From: an uncultured Actinomycetes bacterium
GTDB taxonomy: Bacteria > Actinomycetota > Actinomycetes > Nanopelagicales > Nanopelagicaceae
Length of the DNA stretch: 11,451 bases
NCBI GenBank assembly: GCA_903832395.1
Contig: CAILBF010000158.1
Location: 1-11,451 of the forward strand
Direction: 5' to 3'
The notes below the pieces were generated by a model. The model made no database searches. It saw nothing but the letters and a program-made list of their open reading frames with translations, and had not been told where the DNA came from. A program made the position numbers and the translations under genes. This document shows positions 1 through 7,020 of this stretch, one piece after another. The number at the start of each line of letters is the position of its first letter. The first letter of the stretch is position 1.

Positions 1-414
1 ACCGCCGAGAGTTTTAGATATCAGCAACGCTTCGAAAATCTGGTCACTACCATGATGATGAAAAAGATCCTTCAACTCGTTAATAGCTTCTCCGACATCG
101 CCATGTCGGTAGAGAGATGTACGAAAATCAATAAATGCCGGCCGTAAAATTTCGGGTCCACGTGTGGCAAGGCCTGCTAACGATTCAGTCAGCGAAAGTC
201 CAGATTGAATGCCAGACATTAAATGGTCAATCACTTCTGGCCACGCGGCAACGAGGGCCGATTCATTATGTAGATTATTACGGCGCAAAGTTATATAGGA
301 AATCCCCACTACAAGAGTGCCGAAAGCTAGTGCAATCGAAACAGCACCAGTTGCCAGAAAAATGAGTGCGATAGTAACTGCACCGAACGCTGCGCTACGG
401 AGCTTGATTTTCAT
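1..414 (-). CDS. tadB: TadB-like type II secretion/Tad pilus inner-membrane protein, N-terminal part (cut by window edge)
   Basis: The minus-strand frame is open from ATG at 414 to the window edge, giving 138 codons without a stop. The first ~45 residues are strongly hydrophobic (one or two membrane helices, e.g. ALIFLATGAVSIALAF), followed by a basic stretch. Next comes a soluble segment with WPEVIDHLMSGIQSGLSLTE and a later RPAF, which resembles the cytoplasmic helical GSPII_F domain of TadB/TadC. That family forms the inner-membrane platform on which the CpaF motor acts to assemble Flp/Tad pili or related secretion structures. The ATG overlaps the cpaF stop by 4 bp (ATGA), which fixes the start and suggests translational coupling. 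The C-terminal half and remaining membrane helices lie outside the window. TadB rather than TadC is inferred from the position right after cpaF. Confidence 0.8.
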   Translation of the reverse strand, partial: MKIKLRSAAFGAVTIALIFLATGAVSIALAFGTLVVGISYITLRRNNLHNESALVAAWPEVIDHLMSGIQSGLSLTESLAGLATRGPEILRPAFIDFRTSLYRHGDVGEAINELKDLFHHHGSDQIFEALLISKTLGG

Positions 415-1451
415 TGCCGCCACCATGTGCTCAGAGGCGCACCAATTGCCGTGAATTTATCGGAGTGCGGAAGCGTGCCAATTCCACGGTCATAATCATT
501 ACCGTTCCAGATCCATAAAGTTTCAATCTCGGCGCGATCATTTTCATATCTGCCGGTCAAAGCAGAGATCTCTTTGACGCGGCGCATTCCGTGCTGATCC
601 AGAGAGACATGAACGATTAAGTCAAAGGCCGATGCCACGGTAGGTGCGATGAATTTATGGGAGATATTCTCACCGGCTAATAACGGCAATGTTTGTAGTT
701 TAATAATTGCATCTCGCGGAGAATTTGCGTGCAGTGTGCCCATGCCCGGAAGCCCCGAGTTCAGTGCGATTAATAGATCTAACGCCTCAGCTTCTCGAAC
801 TTCACCGACAATGATGCGAGATGGTCGCATGCGAAGAGATTCTTTAATAAGTCGCCGTAGTGGAATCTCCCCTTCACCTTGAAGATTGGCGCTCCGAGTT
901 TGGAGGGCAACAACATCAGGCAAGGCTGGACTTAGTTCAAATACCTCCTCTATCGTGAGTACGCGTTCAGTACGTGGAATCGCTCCAGCTAAAGCATTGA
1001 GCATTGTAGTTTTTCCAGATTGAGTACCTCCGCTAACTAAAATATTTAATCCAGCACGCACCGAGTTTTTTAACGCCGTTGCCATAAATGTCGTCATAAC
1101 GCCAAGTTCAACTAACTCATTGATTCCTAAATTGCGCATCAGATGCTTACGGATATTGACTGCCCAATGTTGAGCCGTAATTTCAGGGATTGCTACGTGC
1201 AGGCGTGAGCCATCGGGTAGACGAGCATCCACAAATGGATGTGAAAGATCCAATCTGCGGCCACTCCACATTAGTGCGCGCTCAACAATATTGCGCACGT
1301 CATCACTGGTTAGCAGCAGATTGGTCAACTCACTTTTTCCCGAGCGTGCAATAAAGATTCTCTCAGGAGAGTTAATCCAAATCTCTTCAATAGTTGGGTC
1401 ATTCATAAAAGGGGCAATTGCACCGAAAGTTATATCTATGTCTAGGTCCAT
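411..1451 (-). CDS. cpaF: CpaF/TadA-family Tad pilus assembly ATPase
   Basis: A 346-residue secretion ATPase of the GspE/VirB11 superfamily, CpaF/TadA branch. It should hydrolyse ATP in the cytoplasm as a hexamer to drive Tad/Flp pilus assembly through the TadB/TadC platform. Visible motifs are Walker A GGTQSGKTT (141-149), an Asp box RVLTIEEVFEL (163-173), Walker B RIIVGEVRE (212-220) and a His box GTLHANSP (238-245). The N-terminal ~110 residues carry the usual arginine-rich contact region (DARLPDGSRLHVAIPE, 75-90). It is shorter than classical CpaF proteins because it lacks a long N-terminal extension. A Gln in the P-loop replaces the more usual Gly; I believe other actinobacterial members share this. 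The ATG at 1451 has only a weak upstream AGG. It lies 44 bp after the GGDEF-like gene and overlaps tadB by 4 bp, so the three genes are probably one operon. Confidence 0.93.
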   Translation of the reverse strand: MDLDIDITFGAIAPFMNDPTIEEIWINSPERIFIARSGKSELTNLLLTSDDVRNIVERALMWSGRRLDLSHPFVDARLPDGSRLHVAIPEITAQHWAVNIRKHLMRNLGINELVELGVMTTFMATALKNSVRAGLNILVSGGTQSGKTTMLNALAGAIPRTERVLTIEEVFELSPALPDVVALQTRSANLQGEGEIPLRRLIKESLRMRPSRIIVGEVREAEALDLLIALNSGLPGMGTLHANSPRDAIIKLQTLPLLAGENISHKFIAPTVASAFDLIVHVSLDQHGMRRVKEISALTGRYENDRAEIETLWIWNGNDYDRGIGTLPHSDKFTAIGAPLSTWWRQ

Positions 1452-1495
1452 GTGGAAAACCTAAGTGCGCCACTGACATAATCGTAGGGAGTCAA

Positions 1496-1978
1496 TTAAT
1501 GCGTGGATAAAGCTGCTGTATCTAATCTATTCAAGAGATCGAGGCCACTCTCGCCACACAGTGAAGTAACCATAGAGAGTGAAATGTGTAGCGTGTTATT
1601 GAGGCAAAGCGAAGGAGCAGAATCAAGGCGAGAGATCAATTGCCGCGCGGCTACCTCCCCATCAGTAATTAGGATGAGGCATTCGTTTATTCCGGTGCGA
1701 CCAATGCAGTCCTCGGTCCGAGTAAGGGATTGAAGTTCACATGAAAAGTGCAAGACATCTTCAGCACCGATAGTAGAACCAGCAGTCCCCATGGGGTTTT
1801 TCTCAAAGCTAATTTTAATTACGCTAAAACTCAATGTGGTTCGTGCAGAGAGAGCCACCTGCCGTCTAAGTTGTTCATAAAAAAATGGAGGGGCCGCAAA
1901 ATGTGTCTGCGAATCATGTATTCCATCGTGAGAGAAAAGCGGGCTCTGCTCGCCCAAATGAGTTAATCTCATCTCCAT
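1496..1978 (-). CDS. Degenerate GGDEF-domain protein with retained RxxD I-site, upstream of cpaF
   Basis: A 160-residue soluble protein if translation starts at ATG 1978. A longer reading of the frame would run into the opposite-strand membrane protein gene and is unlikely. A Shine-Dalgarno GGAAGGAT lies 8 nt before this ATG; ATG 1972 is an alternative. From about residue 32 the pattern matches a GGDEF domain: a helix FFYEQLRRQVALSAR, a strand SFSVIKISFEK, a helix after GAEDVL, then R87-T-E-D90, five residues, and G96-I-N-E-C100 where GGDEF is expected, then LILITDG, a helix, and a strand ISLSMV with a final LLNRLDTAAL. The active-site signature is lost (GINEC), so it should not make cyclic di-GMP. 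RxxD stands at exactly the I-site spacing, so nucleotide binding is possible. No sensory domain or membrane segment is seen. A role in controlling the Tad pilus is inferred from position only. Confidence 0.68.
   Translation of the reverse strand: MEMRLTHLGEQSPLFSHDGIHDSQTHFAAPPFFYEQLRRQVALSARTTLSFSVIKISFEKNPMGTAGSTIGAEDVLHFSCELQSLTRTEDCIGRTGINECLILITDGEVAARQLISRLDSAPSLCLNNTLHISLSMVTSLCGESGLDLLNRLDTAALSTH
1964..1969 (+). promoter_or_regulatory. Candidate -10 box for a leaderless transcript of the membrane protein gene
   Basis: TAATCT matches the TANNNT actinobacterial -10 pattern. It ends 7 nt before the ATG at 1977, so transcription should start at or next to the start codon. No Shine-Dalgarno precedes this ATG and no clear -35 is visible. 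The box lies inside the first codons of the minus-strand GGDEF-like gene. Confidence 0.45.
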
Positions 1979-2348
1979 GGCACAAGATCCTTCCAAAGCA
2001 GCCAAAGCCCGCGCAGTAGTGGCATCCCTATTACTTGTTGAATCAGTTGTAATTGCCGCCCTTGGTGTGTGGTTACTTATTCTGACTTTCAATGCGACAA
2101 CTTTTGAGTTTCTGCCATTGCTTGGTGTTCTACTTTTTGTTGCCCTTGGAAGCGGTGGCTTAGCGATTTCAGCAGTGGGATATCGCCGCGGTAAATACTT
2201 TGGTAGAGCACCTTCAGTGCTTGCAAATCTAATTGCACTCGGAGTTGTCTCCTACCAAATCCAGGCAGGACTCTGGATAGTTGCAATTCCATTGGCCGCA
2301 CTTGCTGCATCCACTTTGGCGGCAACCCTTCGCGCGATTCCTGAGTAA
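1977..2348 (+). CDS. Small four-helix integral membrane protein of unknown function
   Basis: I do not recognise this 123-residue protein. It has a short polar, lysine/arginine-containing N-terminus (MAQDPSKAAKAR) and four hydrophobic stretches at about residues 13-36, 44-68, 78-96 and 98-117. A basic loop YRRGKYFGR (69-77) lies between helices 2 and 3. The positive charges at the N-terminus, in that loop and near the C-terminus (LRAIPE) suggest both ends are cytoplasmic. No catalytic or ligand motif is visible. The ATG overlaps the start codon of the minus-strand GGDEF-like gene, and a TAATCT box 7 nt upstream suggests leaderless expression. kgd follows 132 bp downstream on the same strand but has its own promoter-like and ribosome-binding signals, so a functional link is not implied. 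Confidence 0.8.
   Translation: MAQDPSKAAKARAVVASLLLVESVVIAALGVWLLILTFNATTFEFLPLLGVLLFVALGSGGLAISAVGYRRGKYFGRAPSVLANLIALGVVSYQIQAGLWIVAIPLAALAASTLAATLRAIPE
1987..1994 (-). promoter_or_regulatory. Shine-Dalgarno of the GGDEF-like gene
   Basis: On the minus strand GGAAGGAT is followed by 8 nt and then ATG at 1978. This supports 1978 rather than any start further upstream. The site lies inside the coding sequence of the opposite-strand membrane protein. Confidence 0.5.
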
Positions 2349-2354
2349 ATTATC

Positions 2355-2373
2355 TGAGCTCTTTTAGGGCTCA
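2355..2373 (+). terminator. Weak hairpin after the membrane protein gene
   Basis: TGAGCTC, loop TTTTA, GGGCTCA forms a 7-bp stem with one G-U pair, 6 bp after the stop codon. No T-tract follows, so it is at best a weak terminator or a 3'-end stabilising structure. Confidence 0.3.
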
Positions 2374-2442
2374 TGGTTGGCAATGTGGCCTATCTCGCGC
2401 TGTGAGGCCCGTTTTCGAGTTTATCCATGCGGGTACTGCCGA

Positions 2443-2448
2443 TAGGCT
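2443..2448 (+). promoter_or_regulatory. Candidate -10 box for kgd
   Basis: TAGGCT fits TANNNT and would put the transcription start near 2455, giving a leader of about 26 nt that carries the AAAGGAG site. The -35 region (around 2420-2425, TTTATC) is poor. This is the best candidate in the 132-bp gap, not a proven promoter. Confidence 0.35.
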
Positions 2449-2466
2449 TGGCCTAATTCACGCCAT

Positions 2467-2473
2467 AAAGGAG
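2467..2473 (+). promoter_or_regulatory. Shine-Dalgarno of kgd, deciding its GTG start
   Basis: AAAGGAG lies 7 nt before GTG at 2481. Its strength and spacing support the non-ATG start, and the residues that follow (SAQDFGANDWLVDEMY) match the conserved N-terminus of the family. Confidence 0.8.
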
Positions 2474-2480
2474 TTCGCCA

Positions 2481-5400
2481 GTGTCGGCACAAGATTTTGG
2501 TGCAAATGATTGGCTCGTCGATGAGATGTACGAGCATTATTTAGCAGACCCATCATCTGTTGACCCCGCGTGGGTTGAGTACTTCAAAACAAATAAGCCA
2601 GGTATTCCTGCAGCTTCACCTTCCACAACTCAATCCTCTCAACCGGTTTCTAAAGGTGTTCCGCCGGTTCCTAAGGCGCAAAAACAAGCTCCTGTTCTCA
2701 CTCCTCAAGTTGTGTCCGAGCCAATAGCAAAGATTGCTGTGTCCGAGGTTCCAGCACAAGTTGTGCCGCCTGCTCCAGTCCAACAGCCAATCGTTAAAGA
2801 CATTGCATCATTACAACCGACACCTGCAGATCCAATTGTTAAGCCAGTCCCAGTTTTAGTAACACCTAGTGCCTCAACTCTTGAACCAATTCGCGGTGTA
2901 TCTGCCCGCGTAGTTCAAAGTATGGAAGCTTCGCTTTCCGTCCCAACTGCAACATCGGTGCGTGCGGTTGCCGCAAAATTGATGATTGATAATCGCATTG
3001 TGATTAATAATCACCTTAAGCGCGCACGTGGTGGAAAAGTTTCATTTACCCACATCATTGCCTATGCCATGATCAAGGCTGTTCGTGCGATGCCTGAGAT
3101 GAATGCATTTTTTGGTGAATTAGATGGCAAACCCGCAGTTGGCCATCCTGAACACATCAACTTAGGTATTGCTATTGATTTAGCTAAAGCCGATGGGTCA
3201 CGCCAGTTATTGGTGCCATCGGTTAAGGGTTGCGAAGGAATGGATTTCGCACAGTTCTGGGGTGCCTATGAGGCGATTATCAAAAAAGCGCGCGGAGGAT
3301 CTTTAACCGTTGACGATTTCGCTGGGACCACATTGTCTATTACGAACCCAGGCACAATCGGCACGGTTCACTCGGTTCCGCGATTAGTGCAAGGTCAGGG
3401 CTTAATTCTTGGCGTTGGCGCACTGGACTATCCGGCTGAATTCCATGGAACAAGTGCCGAAACTCTTGCCCGAATGGCCATCAGCAAAGTCGTCACACTT
3501 ACAAGTACGTACGATCATCGAGTTATTCAAGGCGCACAGTCGGGTGATTTCCTACGTCGCATGAACGAATATTTATTGGGTGCTGAAAACTTTTATGATG
3601 AAATTTTTGCTGCTCTCCGTATTCCATACGAACCGATTCGCTGGGCTAAAGATTTTGAGTTCAGCAAAGATGAGCAGATTAATAAGACTGCGCGTATTCA
3701 ACAGTTGATTCACGCTTATCGCACTTTTGGACACTTAATGGCCGATGTTGATCCACTGGAATATAAGCAACGTTCTCACCCAGATTTAGATGTGGTGACG
3801 CATGGCTTAACACTGTGGGATCTCGATCGTGAATTTGCAACTGGTGGTTTTGGTGGGGCAACGTTCATGCCACTTCGAAAGATTCTAGGAATCTTGCGAG
3901 ATTCATATTGCCGCACAGTTGGTGTGGAATATATGTACATTGAAGATCCGAAAGAGCGTGAGTGGATTCAAACCCATGTTGAAATTGGCGCACAGAAACT
4001 GGCACCTCAAGAAAACCTACGCATCCTGCATAAACTAAATGGCGCCGAAGCTTTTGAAACCTTCTTGCAGACTAAGTTTGTTGGTCAAAAGCGCTTCTCA
4101 CTCGAAGGCGGCGAATCGGTTATTCCATTACTGGATGCCGTTCTTTCTAGTGCCGCCGACCAAGGTTTAGATGAAGTCTGTATAGGTATGCCACACCGCG
4201 GACGCTTAAATGTTCTGGCAAATATCGCTGGTAAGTCACATGGTCAGATTTTCCAAGAGTTCCAAGGACATTATGCTGAAAATCAAGTTCAAGGTTCAGG
4301 CGATGTTAAATACCATTTAGGTACTGAGGGTATTTTCACATCATTCGCAGGGGCAACGACCAAGATTTACTTAGCGGCTAATCCTTCACACCTTGAGGCA
4401 GTTAACCCAGTTCTAGAGGGAATTGTTCGCGCCAAGCAAGACAAGCTCAATATTAAGCATGCCTATTCGATACTTCCCGTATTGCTGCATGGTGATGCTG
4501 CATTTGCGGGTCAAGGTGTAAACGCTGAAGTACTACAGATGTCGCAGTTAGCTGGCTACCGCACGGGTGGAACGATTCATATCGTTGTTAATAACCAAGT
4601 TGGCTTTACGACGGCGCCGCAAGCATCGCGCACGTCCACGTATTCAACCGACTTTGCCAAAATTATCCAGGCTCCCGTTTTCCACGTTAATGGCGATGAT
4701 CCAGAAGCGTGCGTGCGTATTGCACGCTTAGCTTTTGAATATCGCCAGGAGTTTAATAAAGATGTTGTCATTGACATGGTTTGCTACCGTCGACGTGGTC
4801 ATAATGAGGGCGATGAGCCAAGTTTCACTCAGCCAATTATGTACAAGATGATTGATGCCAAGCGTTCAACGCGTACTTTGTATATTGAAGCACTAATTGG
4901 TCGCGGAGATATTTCACAAGAGCAGGCCGAAGAAGTTGCACGCGATTATCAGAACCAGTTAGAGGCCGTGTATGCCGCCGTAAATAATCTGCACACCGAA
5001 ACCGATCCCAACTTTAAAGCTCCAGTTGCACCAGAGGCGCACGAGATTATTACCTCAATTAGTGAAAACCTTGTCCGTGAAATTGCTGCAACCCAGTCGG
5101 CAATTCCTGAGGGCTTTAAAGTTCACCCTAAGTTATTGCCTCAGTTAGCCAAGCGCGTTGAATCACTCAATGATTCATCGATTGACTGGTCCACTGGAGA
5201 GATGCTTGCTTTCGGCTCACTTCTTAAAGAAGATGTACCGATTCGCCTTGCCGGTCAAGATGCTCGCCGTGGAACGTTTAGTAATCGTCACGCGGTCATT
5301 ATTGATAAAGAAAACGGTAATGAATGGACCCCTCTTCGCGCACTCAATAGCGATGAGAACCACTTCTTTGTTATTGATTCGCTGCTAAGTGAATATGCGG

Positions 5401-6209
5401 CGATGGGATTTGAATATGGGTACAGCGTTGAACGCGAAGATGCCTTGGTTCTTTGGGAAGGTCAGTTCGGCGACTTCGCCAACGGAGCCCAAACGATTAT
5501 TGATGAATTTATTTCATCGGCGCTTCAAAAGTGGGGAGAGCGTTCGTCACTTGTTTTGCTACTTCCACATGGATATGAGGGCCAAGGCCCGGATCACTCT
5601 TCAGCACGAATTGAGCGATATTTACAGTTATGCGCTGAACAAAACATGACCGTTTCTCAACCATCAACGCCGGCCTCTTATTTCCACTTACTCCGCTGGC
5701 ATGCAAAGAACCCAGCACGTCGACCATTAATTATTTTTACTCCAAAATCGATGTTGCGCTTACGTGCGGCTGCATCGGCGCTCTCTGATTTCACCAGTGG
5801 ACATTTCCGCCCAGTAATTTCGGATGAGAGCGTTCAGAACGCAACGCGCCTTATCTTCTGCTCTGGCAAGATTTATCATGATTTAGTTGCTGAACGGGCC
5901 AAGACTGGCGAAACAACTACGGCCATTGTTCGTCTTGAACTTTTATATCCGCTTCCAATCGATGAGATGATTGCCGAAGCTAACAAACATCCGAATGCAA
6001 ATTTATTATGGGTTCAGGATGAACCCGCCAATCAAGGCCCTTGGTCCCACGTTGCACTTCGCACCTCTGAACAACATGGAGGACGTGGGTTTGGTTCGCG
6101 TATTTTGCGCCGTGTTTCTCGTCGCGCAACGGCATCTCCAGCTACTGGAAACCATCACTTGCATGAGGATGAACAAAAAGCCTTAATGTTAGAAGCCTTT
6201 ACCCGATAA
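2481..6209 (+). CDS. kgd: KGD-type multifunctional 2-oxoglutarate dehydrogenase/decarboxylase (E2-E1 fusion)
   Basis: A 1242-residue cytoplasmic TCA-cycle enzyme, close to the length of mycobacterial KGD. Domains in order are: a short E1o-type N-terminus (1-40, GANDWLVDEMYEHYL); a Pro/Ala/Val-rich linker (about 41-132); an E2-type acyltransferase domain (about 135-375) ending in TYDHRVIQGAQSGDF, with the DHR catalytic motif at 345-347; the thiamine-diphosphate E1 domain with PHRGRLN (571-577), GDAAFAGQG (671-679) and NNQVGFTT (704-711); the transketolase-like pyrimidine-binding domain (about 903-1095, with AGQDARRGTFSNRHA and FGDFANGAQ); and a C-terminal domain. There is no lipoyl domain. By family knowledge this type decarboxylates 2-oxoglutarate and passes the succinyl group to a lipoyl-bearing E2 encoded elsewhere, in a mixed complex with E3. 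It is often restrained by the FHA protein GarA/OdhI. The GTG start is fixed by AAAGGAG. Its neighbours are functionally unrelated. Confidence 0.97.
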   Translation: MSAQDFGANDWLVDEMYEHYLADPSSVDPAWVEYFKTNKPGIPAASPSTTQSSQPVSKGVPPVPKAQKQAPVLTPQVVSEPIAKIAVSEVPAQVVPPAPVQQPIVKDIASLQPTPADPIVKPVPVLVTPSASTLEPIRGVSARVVQSMEASLSVPTATSVRAVAAKLMIDNRIVINNHLKRARGGKVSFTHIIAYAMIKAVRAMPEMNAFFGELDGKPAVGHPEHINLGIAIDLAKADGSRQLLVPSVKGCEGMDFAQFWGAYEAIIKKARGGSLTVDDFAGTTLSITNPGTIGTVHSVPRLVQGQGLILGVGALDYPAEFHGTSAETLARMAISKVVTLTSTYDHRVIQGAQSGDFLRRMNEYLLGAENFYDEIFAALRIPYEPIRWAKDFEFSKDEQINKTARIQQLIHAYRTFGHLMADVDPLEYKQRSHPDLDVVTHGLTLWDLDREFATGGFGGATFMPLRKILGILRDSYCRTVGVEYMYIEDPKEREWIQTHVEIGAQKLAPQENLRILHKLNGAEAFETFLQTKFVGQKRFSLEGGESVIPLLDAVLSSAADQGLDEVCIGMPHRGRLNVLANIAGKSHGQIFQEFQGHYAENQVQGSGDVKYHLGTEGIFTSFAGATTKIYLAANPSHLEAVNPVLEGIVRAKQDKLNIKHAYSILPVLLHGDAAFAGQGVNAEVLQMSQLAGYRTGGTIHIVVNNQVGFTTAPQASRTSTYSTDFAKIIQAPVFHVNGDDPEACVRIARLAFEYRQEFNKDVVIDMVCYRRRGHNEGDEPSFTQPIMYKMIDAKRSTRTLYIEALIGRGDISQEQAEEVARDYQNQLEAVYAAVNNLHTETDPNFKAPVAPEAHEIITSISENLVREIAATQSAIPEGFKVHPKLLPQLAKRVESLNDSSIDWSTGEMLAFGSLLKEDVPIRLAGQDARRGTFSNRHAVIIDKENGNEWTPLRALNSDENHFFVIDSLLSEYAAMGFEYGYSVEREDALVLWEGQFGDFANGAQTIIDEFISSALQKWGERSSLVLLLPHGYEGQGPDHSSARIERYLQLCAEQNMTVSQPSTPASYFHLLRWHAKNPARRPLIIFTPKSMLRLRAAASALSDFTSGHFRPVISDESVQNATRLIFCSGKIYHDLVAERAKTGETTTAIVRLELLYPLPIDEMIAEANKHPNANLLWVQDEPANQGPWSHVALRTSEQHGGRGFGSRILRRVSRRATASPATGNHHLHEDEQKALMLEAFTR

Positions 6210-6223
6210 CTGGTGAAATAAGA

Positions 6224-6243
6224 GCCCAGCTATTTCGGTGGGC
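6224..6243 (-). terminator. Hairpin in the kgd/sodX convergent gap
   Basis: GCCCA and TGGGC arms flank a 10-nt loop inside the 41-bp gap between the converging kgd and sodX stops. Read on the minus strand, the stem is followed by TCTTATTT, so it could end the sodX transcript. On the plus strand no T-run follows. The stem is short. Confidence 0.35.
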
Positions 6244-6250
6244 GCGTAGG

Positions 6251-6571
6251 TCAGTATCTATTTGTCCGTTTCTTTTTATGAAACCTGAACAGAACTCTTC
6301 CAACAATTTCATTCGGTGCGATCCATCCCCAAGCTCGTGAATCTGTGCTTTCACTGTTATCGCCTTCAACCCAGTAATTTCCAGCATGTTCTTTTTGTAT
6401 TCGCTTGATAAGAAAAATTCCTGGTCGCTCTTCACGTTCTATGACCGCGATGCTTCCCAGTGGGGCTCGGTTCGGGGGCTCCGGCATCCAGAGGACGCAA
6501 AGCCAGTCTCCATCGTTATACGTAGGGGCCATTGAGTGACCTTCAACCTTGACGGTGCCAAATTTGCTCAC
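6251..6571 (-). CDS. sodX: Nickel-type superoxide dismutase maturation protease SodX (S26 family)
   Basis: A signal-peptidase-like serine protease of about 106 residues that should cleave the SodN propeptide to expose the nickel-binding N-terminus. The nucleophile sits in VEGHSMAPTY (Ser13) and the partner lysine in FLIKRI (Lys56). The conserved GDNSESTDSRAWG box is at 70-82 and IVGRVLFRF near the end. There is no N-terminal membrane helix, which fits action on a cytoplasmic substrate rather than at the Sec exit site. The frame stays open upstream into sodN, but no other plausible start lies between GTG 6571 and that gene, and Ser13 requires a start before the internal ATG. No Shine-Dalgarno precedes the GTG, so the exact start is uncertain. 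It is divergent from sodN with a 56-bp gap, the usual partnership for this protease. Confidence 0.9.
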   Translation of the reverse strand: MSKFGTVKVEGHSMAPTYNDGDWLCVLWMPEPPNRAPLGSIAVIEREERPGIFLIKRIQKEHAGNYWVEGDNSESTDSRAWGWIAPNEIVGRVLFRFHKKKRTNRY

Positions 6572-6589
6572 GAACGGTAGTCTGTCACT

Positions 6590-6602
6590 TGTAAGGTTTA
6601 CA
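6590..6602. promoter_or_regulatory. Inverted repeat over a -10-like box in the sodX/sodN intergenic region
   Basis: TGTAA-GGT-TTACA is a perfect 5-bp inverted repeat with a 3-bp spacer. It contains TAAGGT (6592-6597), a possible -10 for sodN about 31 nt before its ATG. An operator here could control sodN, for example by a nickel-sensing Fur-family (Nur) repressor as known for streptomycete nickel SOD. The repeat does not match any operator I can name with confidence and is short enough to be chance. Confidence 0.3.
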
Positions 6603-6627
6603 CGCGAAATTTTTAAGGGAGAGAAAC

Positions 6628-7017
6628 ATGTTTGCACCAAAGATAACCGTCTATGCGCACTGCGACCTTCCATGTGGTGTTTACGATCCAGCTCAAGCAA
6701 AGATTGAAGCTCTATCAGTAAAGGCATGCATGGAAAAGTACGCAGCAAATACCGATGCGGATTTCCGTTCACGTTCAGTTGCAATCAAGGAAGAGCGCTC
6801 ACATCAAGTTAAAGAGCATCTCTGGGTCCTCTGGACCGATTACTTTAAGGCTCCACACTTTGAGGCCTACCCACAACTGCACTCACTATTTAACGAGGCC
6901 ACCAAGCTTGCCGGTGCTGCAGGAACAAAGGGAACTCAAGATGTAGCAGTGGCAGATAAGTTAATTGCAAAGATTGATGAGATTGCTGAAATTTTCTGGG
7001 CAACTAAAAAAGCATAA
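6628..7017 (+). CDS. sodN: Nickel superoxide dismutase SodN
   Basis: A 129-residue precursor of nickel superoxide dismutase, which converts superoxide to hydrogen peroxide and oxygen in the cytoplasm, usually as a hexamer of four-helix bundles. A 10-residue propeptide MFAPKITVYA precedes the nickel hook HCDLPCGVYDP. After cleavage before His11 the ligands become His1, Cys2 and Cys6, with Tyr9 guarding access. The remainder is the helical body, with the conserved WTDYFKAPHFEAYPQLH and the C-terminal IAEIFWATKKA. The mature protein would be about 119 residues, close to the streptomycete enzyme. AAGGGAG lies 6 nt before the ATG, a good ribosome-binding site that supports this start. The propeptide is slightly shorter than in streptomycetes. 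It is divergent from its maturation protease, and its stop lies only 3 bp from the stop of the converging hotdog gene. Confidence 0.97.
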   Translation: MFAPKITVYAHCDLPCGVYDPAQAKIEALSVKACMEKYAANTDADFRSRSVAIKEERSHQVKEHLWVLWTDYFKAPHFEAYPQLHSLFNEATKLAGAAGTKGTQDVAVADKLIAKIDEIAEIFWATKKA

Positions 7018-7020
7018 AAC

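Noticed and set aside
135..365. Plus-strand open frame of 76 codons inside tadB
   Set aside because: It is a shadow of the minus-strand TadB frame, which has recognisable family motifs; the plus-strand product has no domain and no ribosome-binding site.
1979..2092. Upstream extension of the GGDEF-like frame to an ATG at 2092 (minus)
   Set aside because: It would overlap the well-supported plus-strand membrane protein by 116 bp, the added residues (Thr/Ala-rich) do not belong to the domain, and a Shine-Dalgarno supports ATG 1978.
2387..2409. GGCCT...AGGCC pairing upstream of kgd as a riboswitch or terminator
   Set aside because: Only a 5-bp stem with a 13-nt loop, no T-tract, and located before the likely transcription start of kgd.
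2601..2880. Pro/Ala/Val/Lys-rich repeats in the kgd linker as a separate lipoyl-type domain
   Set aside because: No lipoyl-lysine motif (such as DKA) in a folded context is visible; the stretch looks like a flexible linker, as expected in KGD-type fusions.
6572..6784. Upstream extension of sodX to an ATG at 6784
   Set aside because: It would run through the start and propeptide of sodN on the other strand; the extra residues do not resemble S26 proteases, and the conserved core begins at the GTG.
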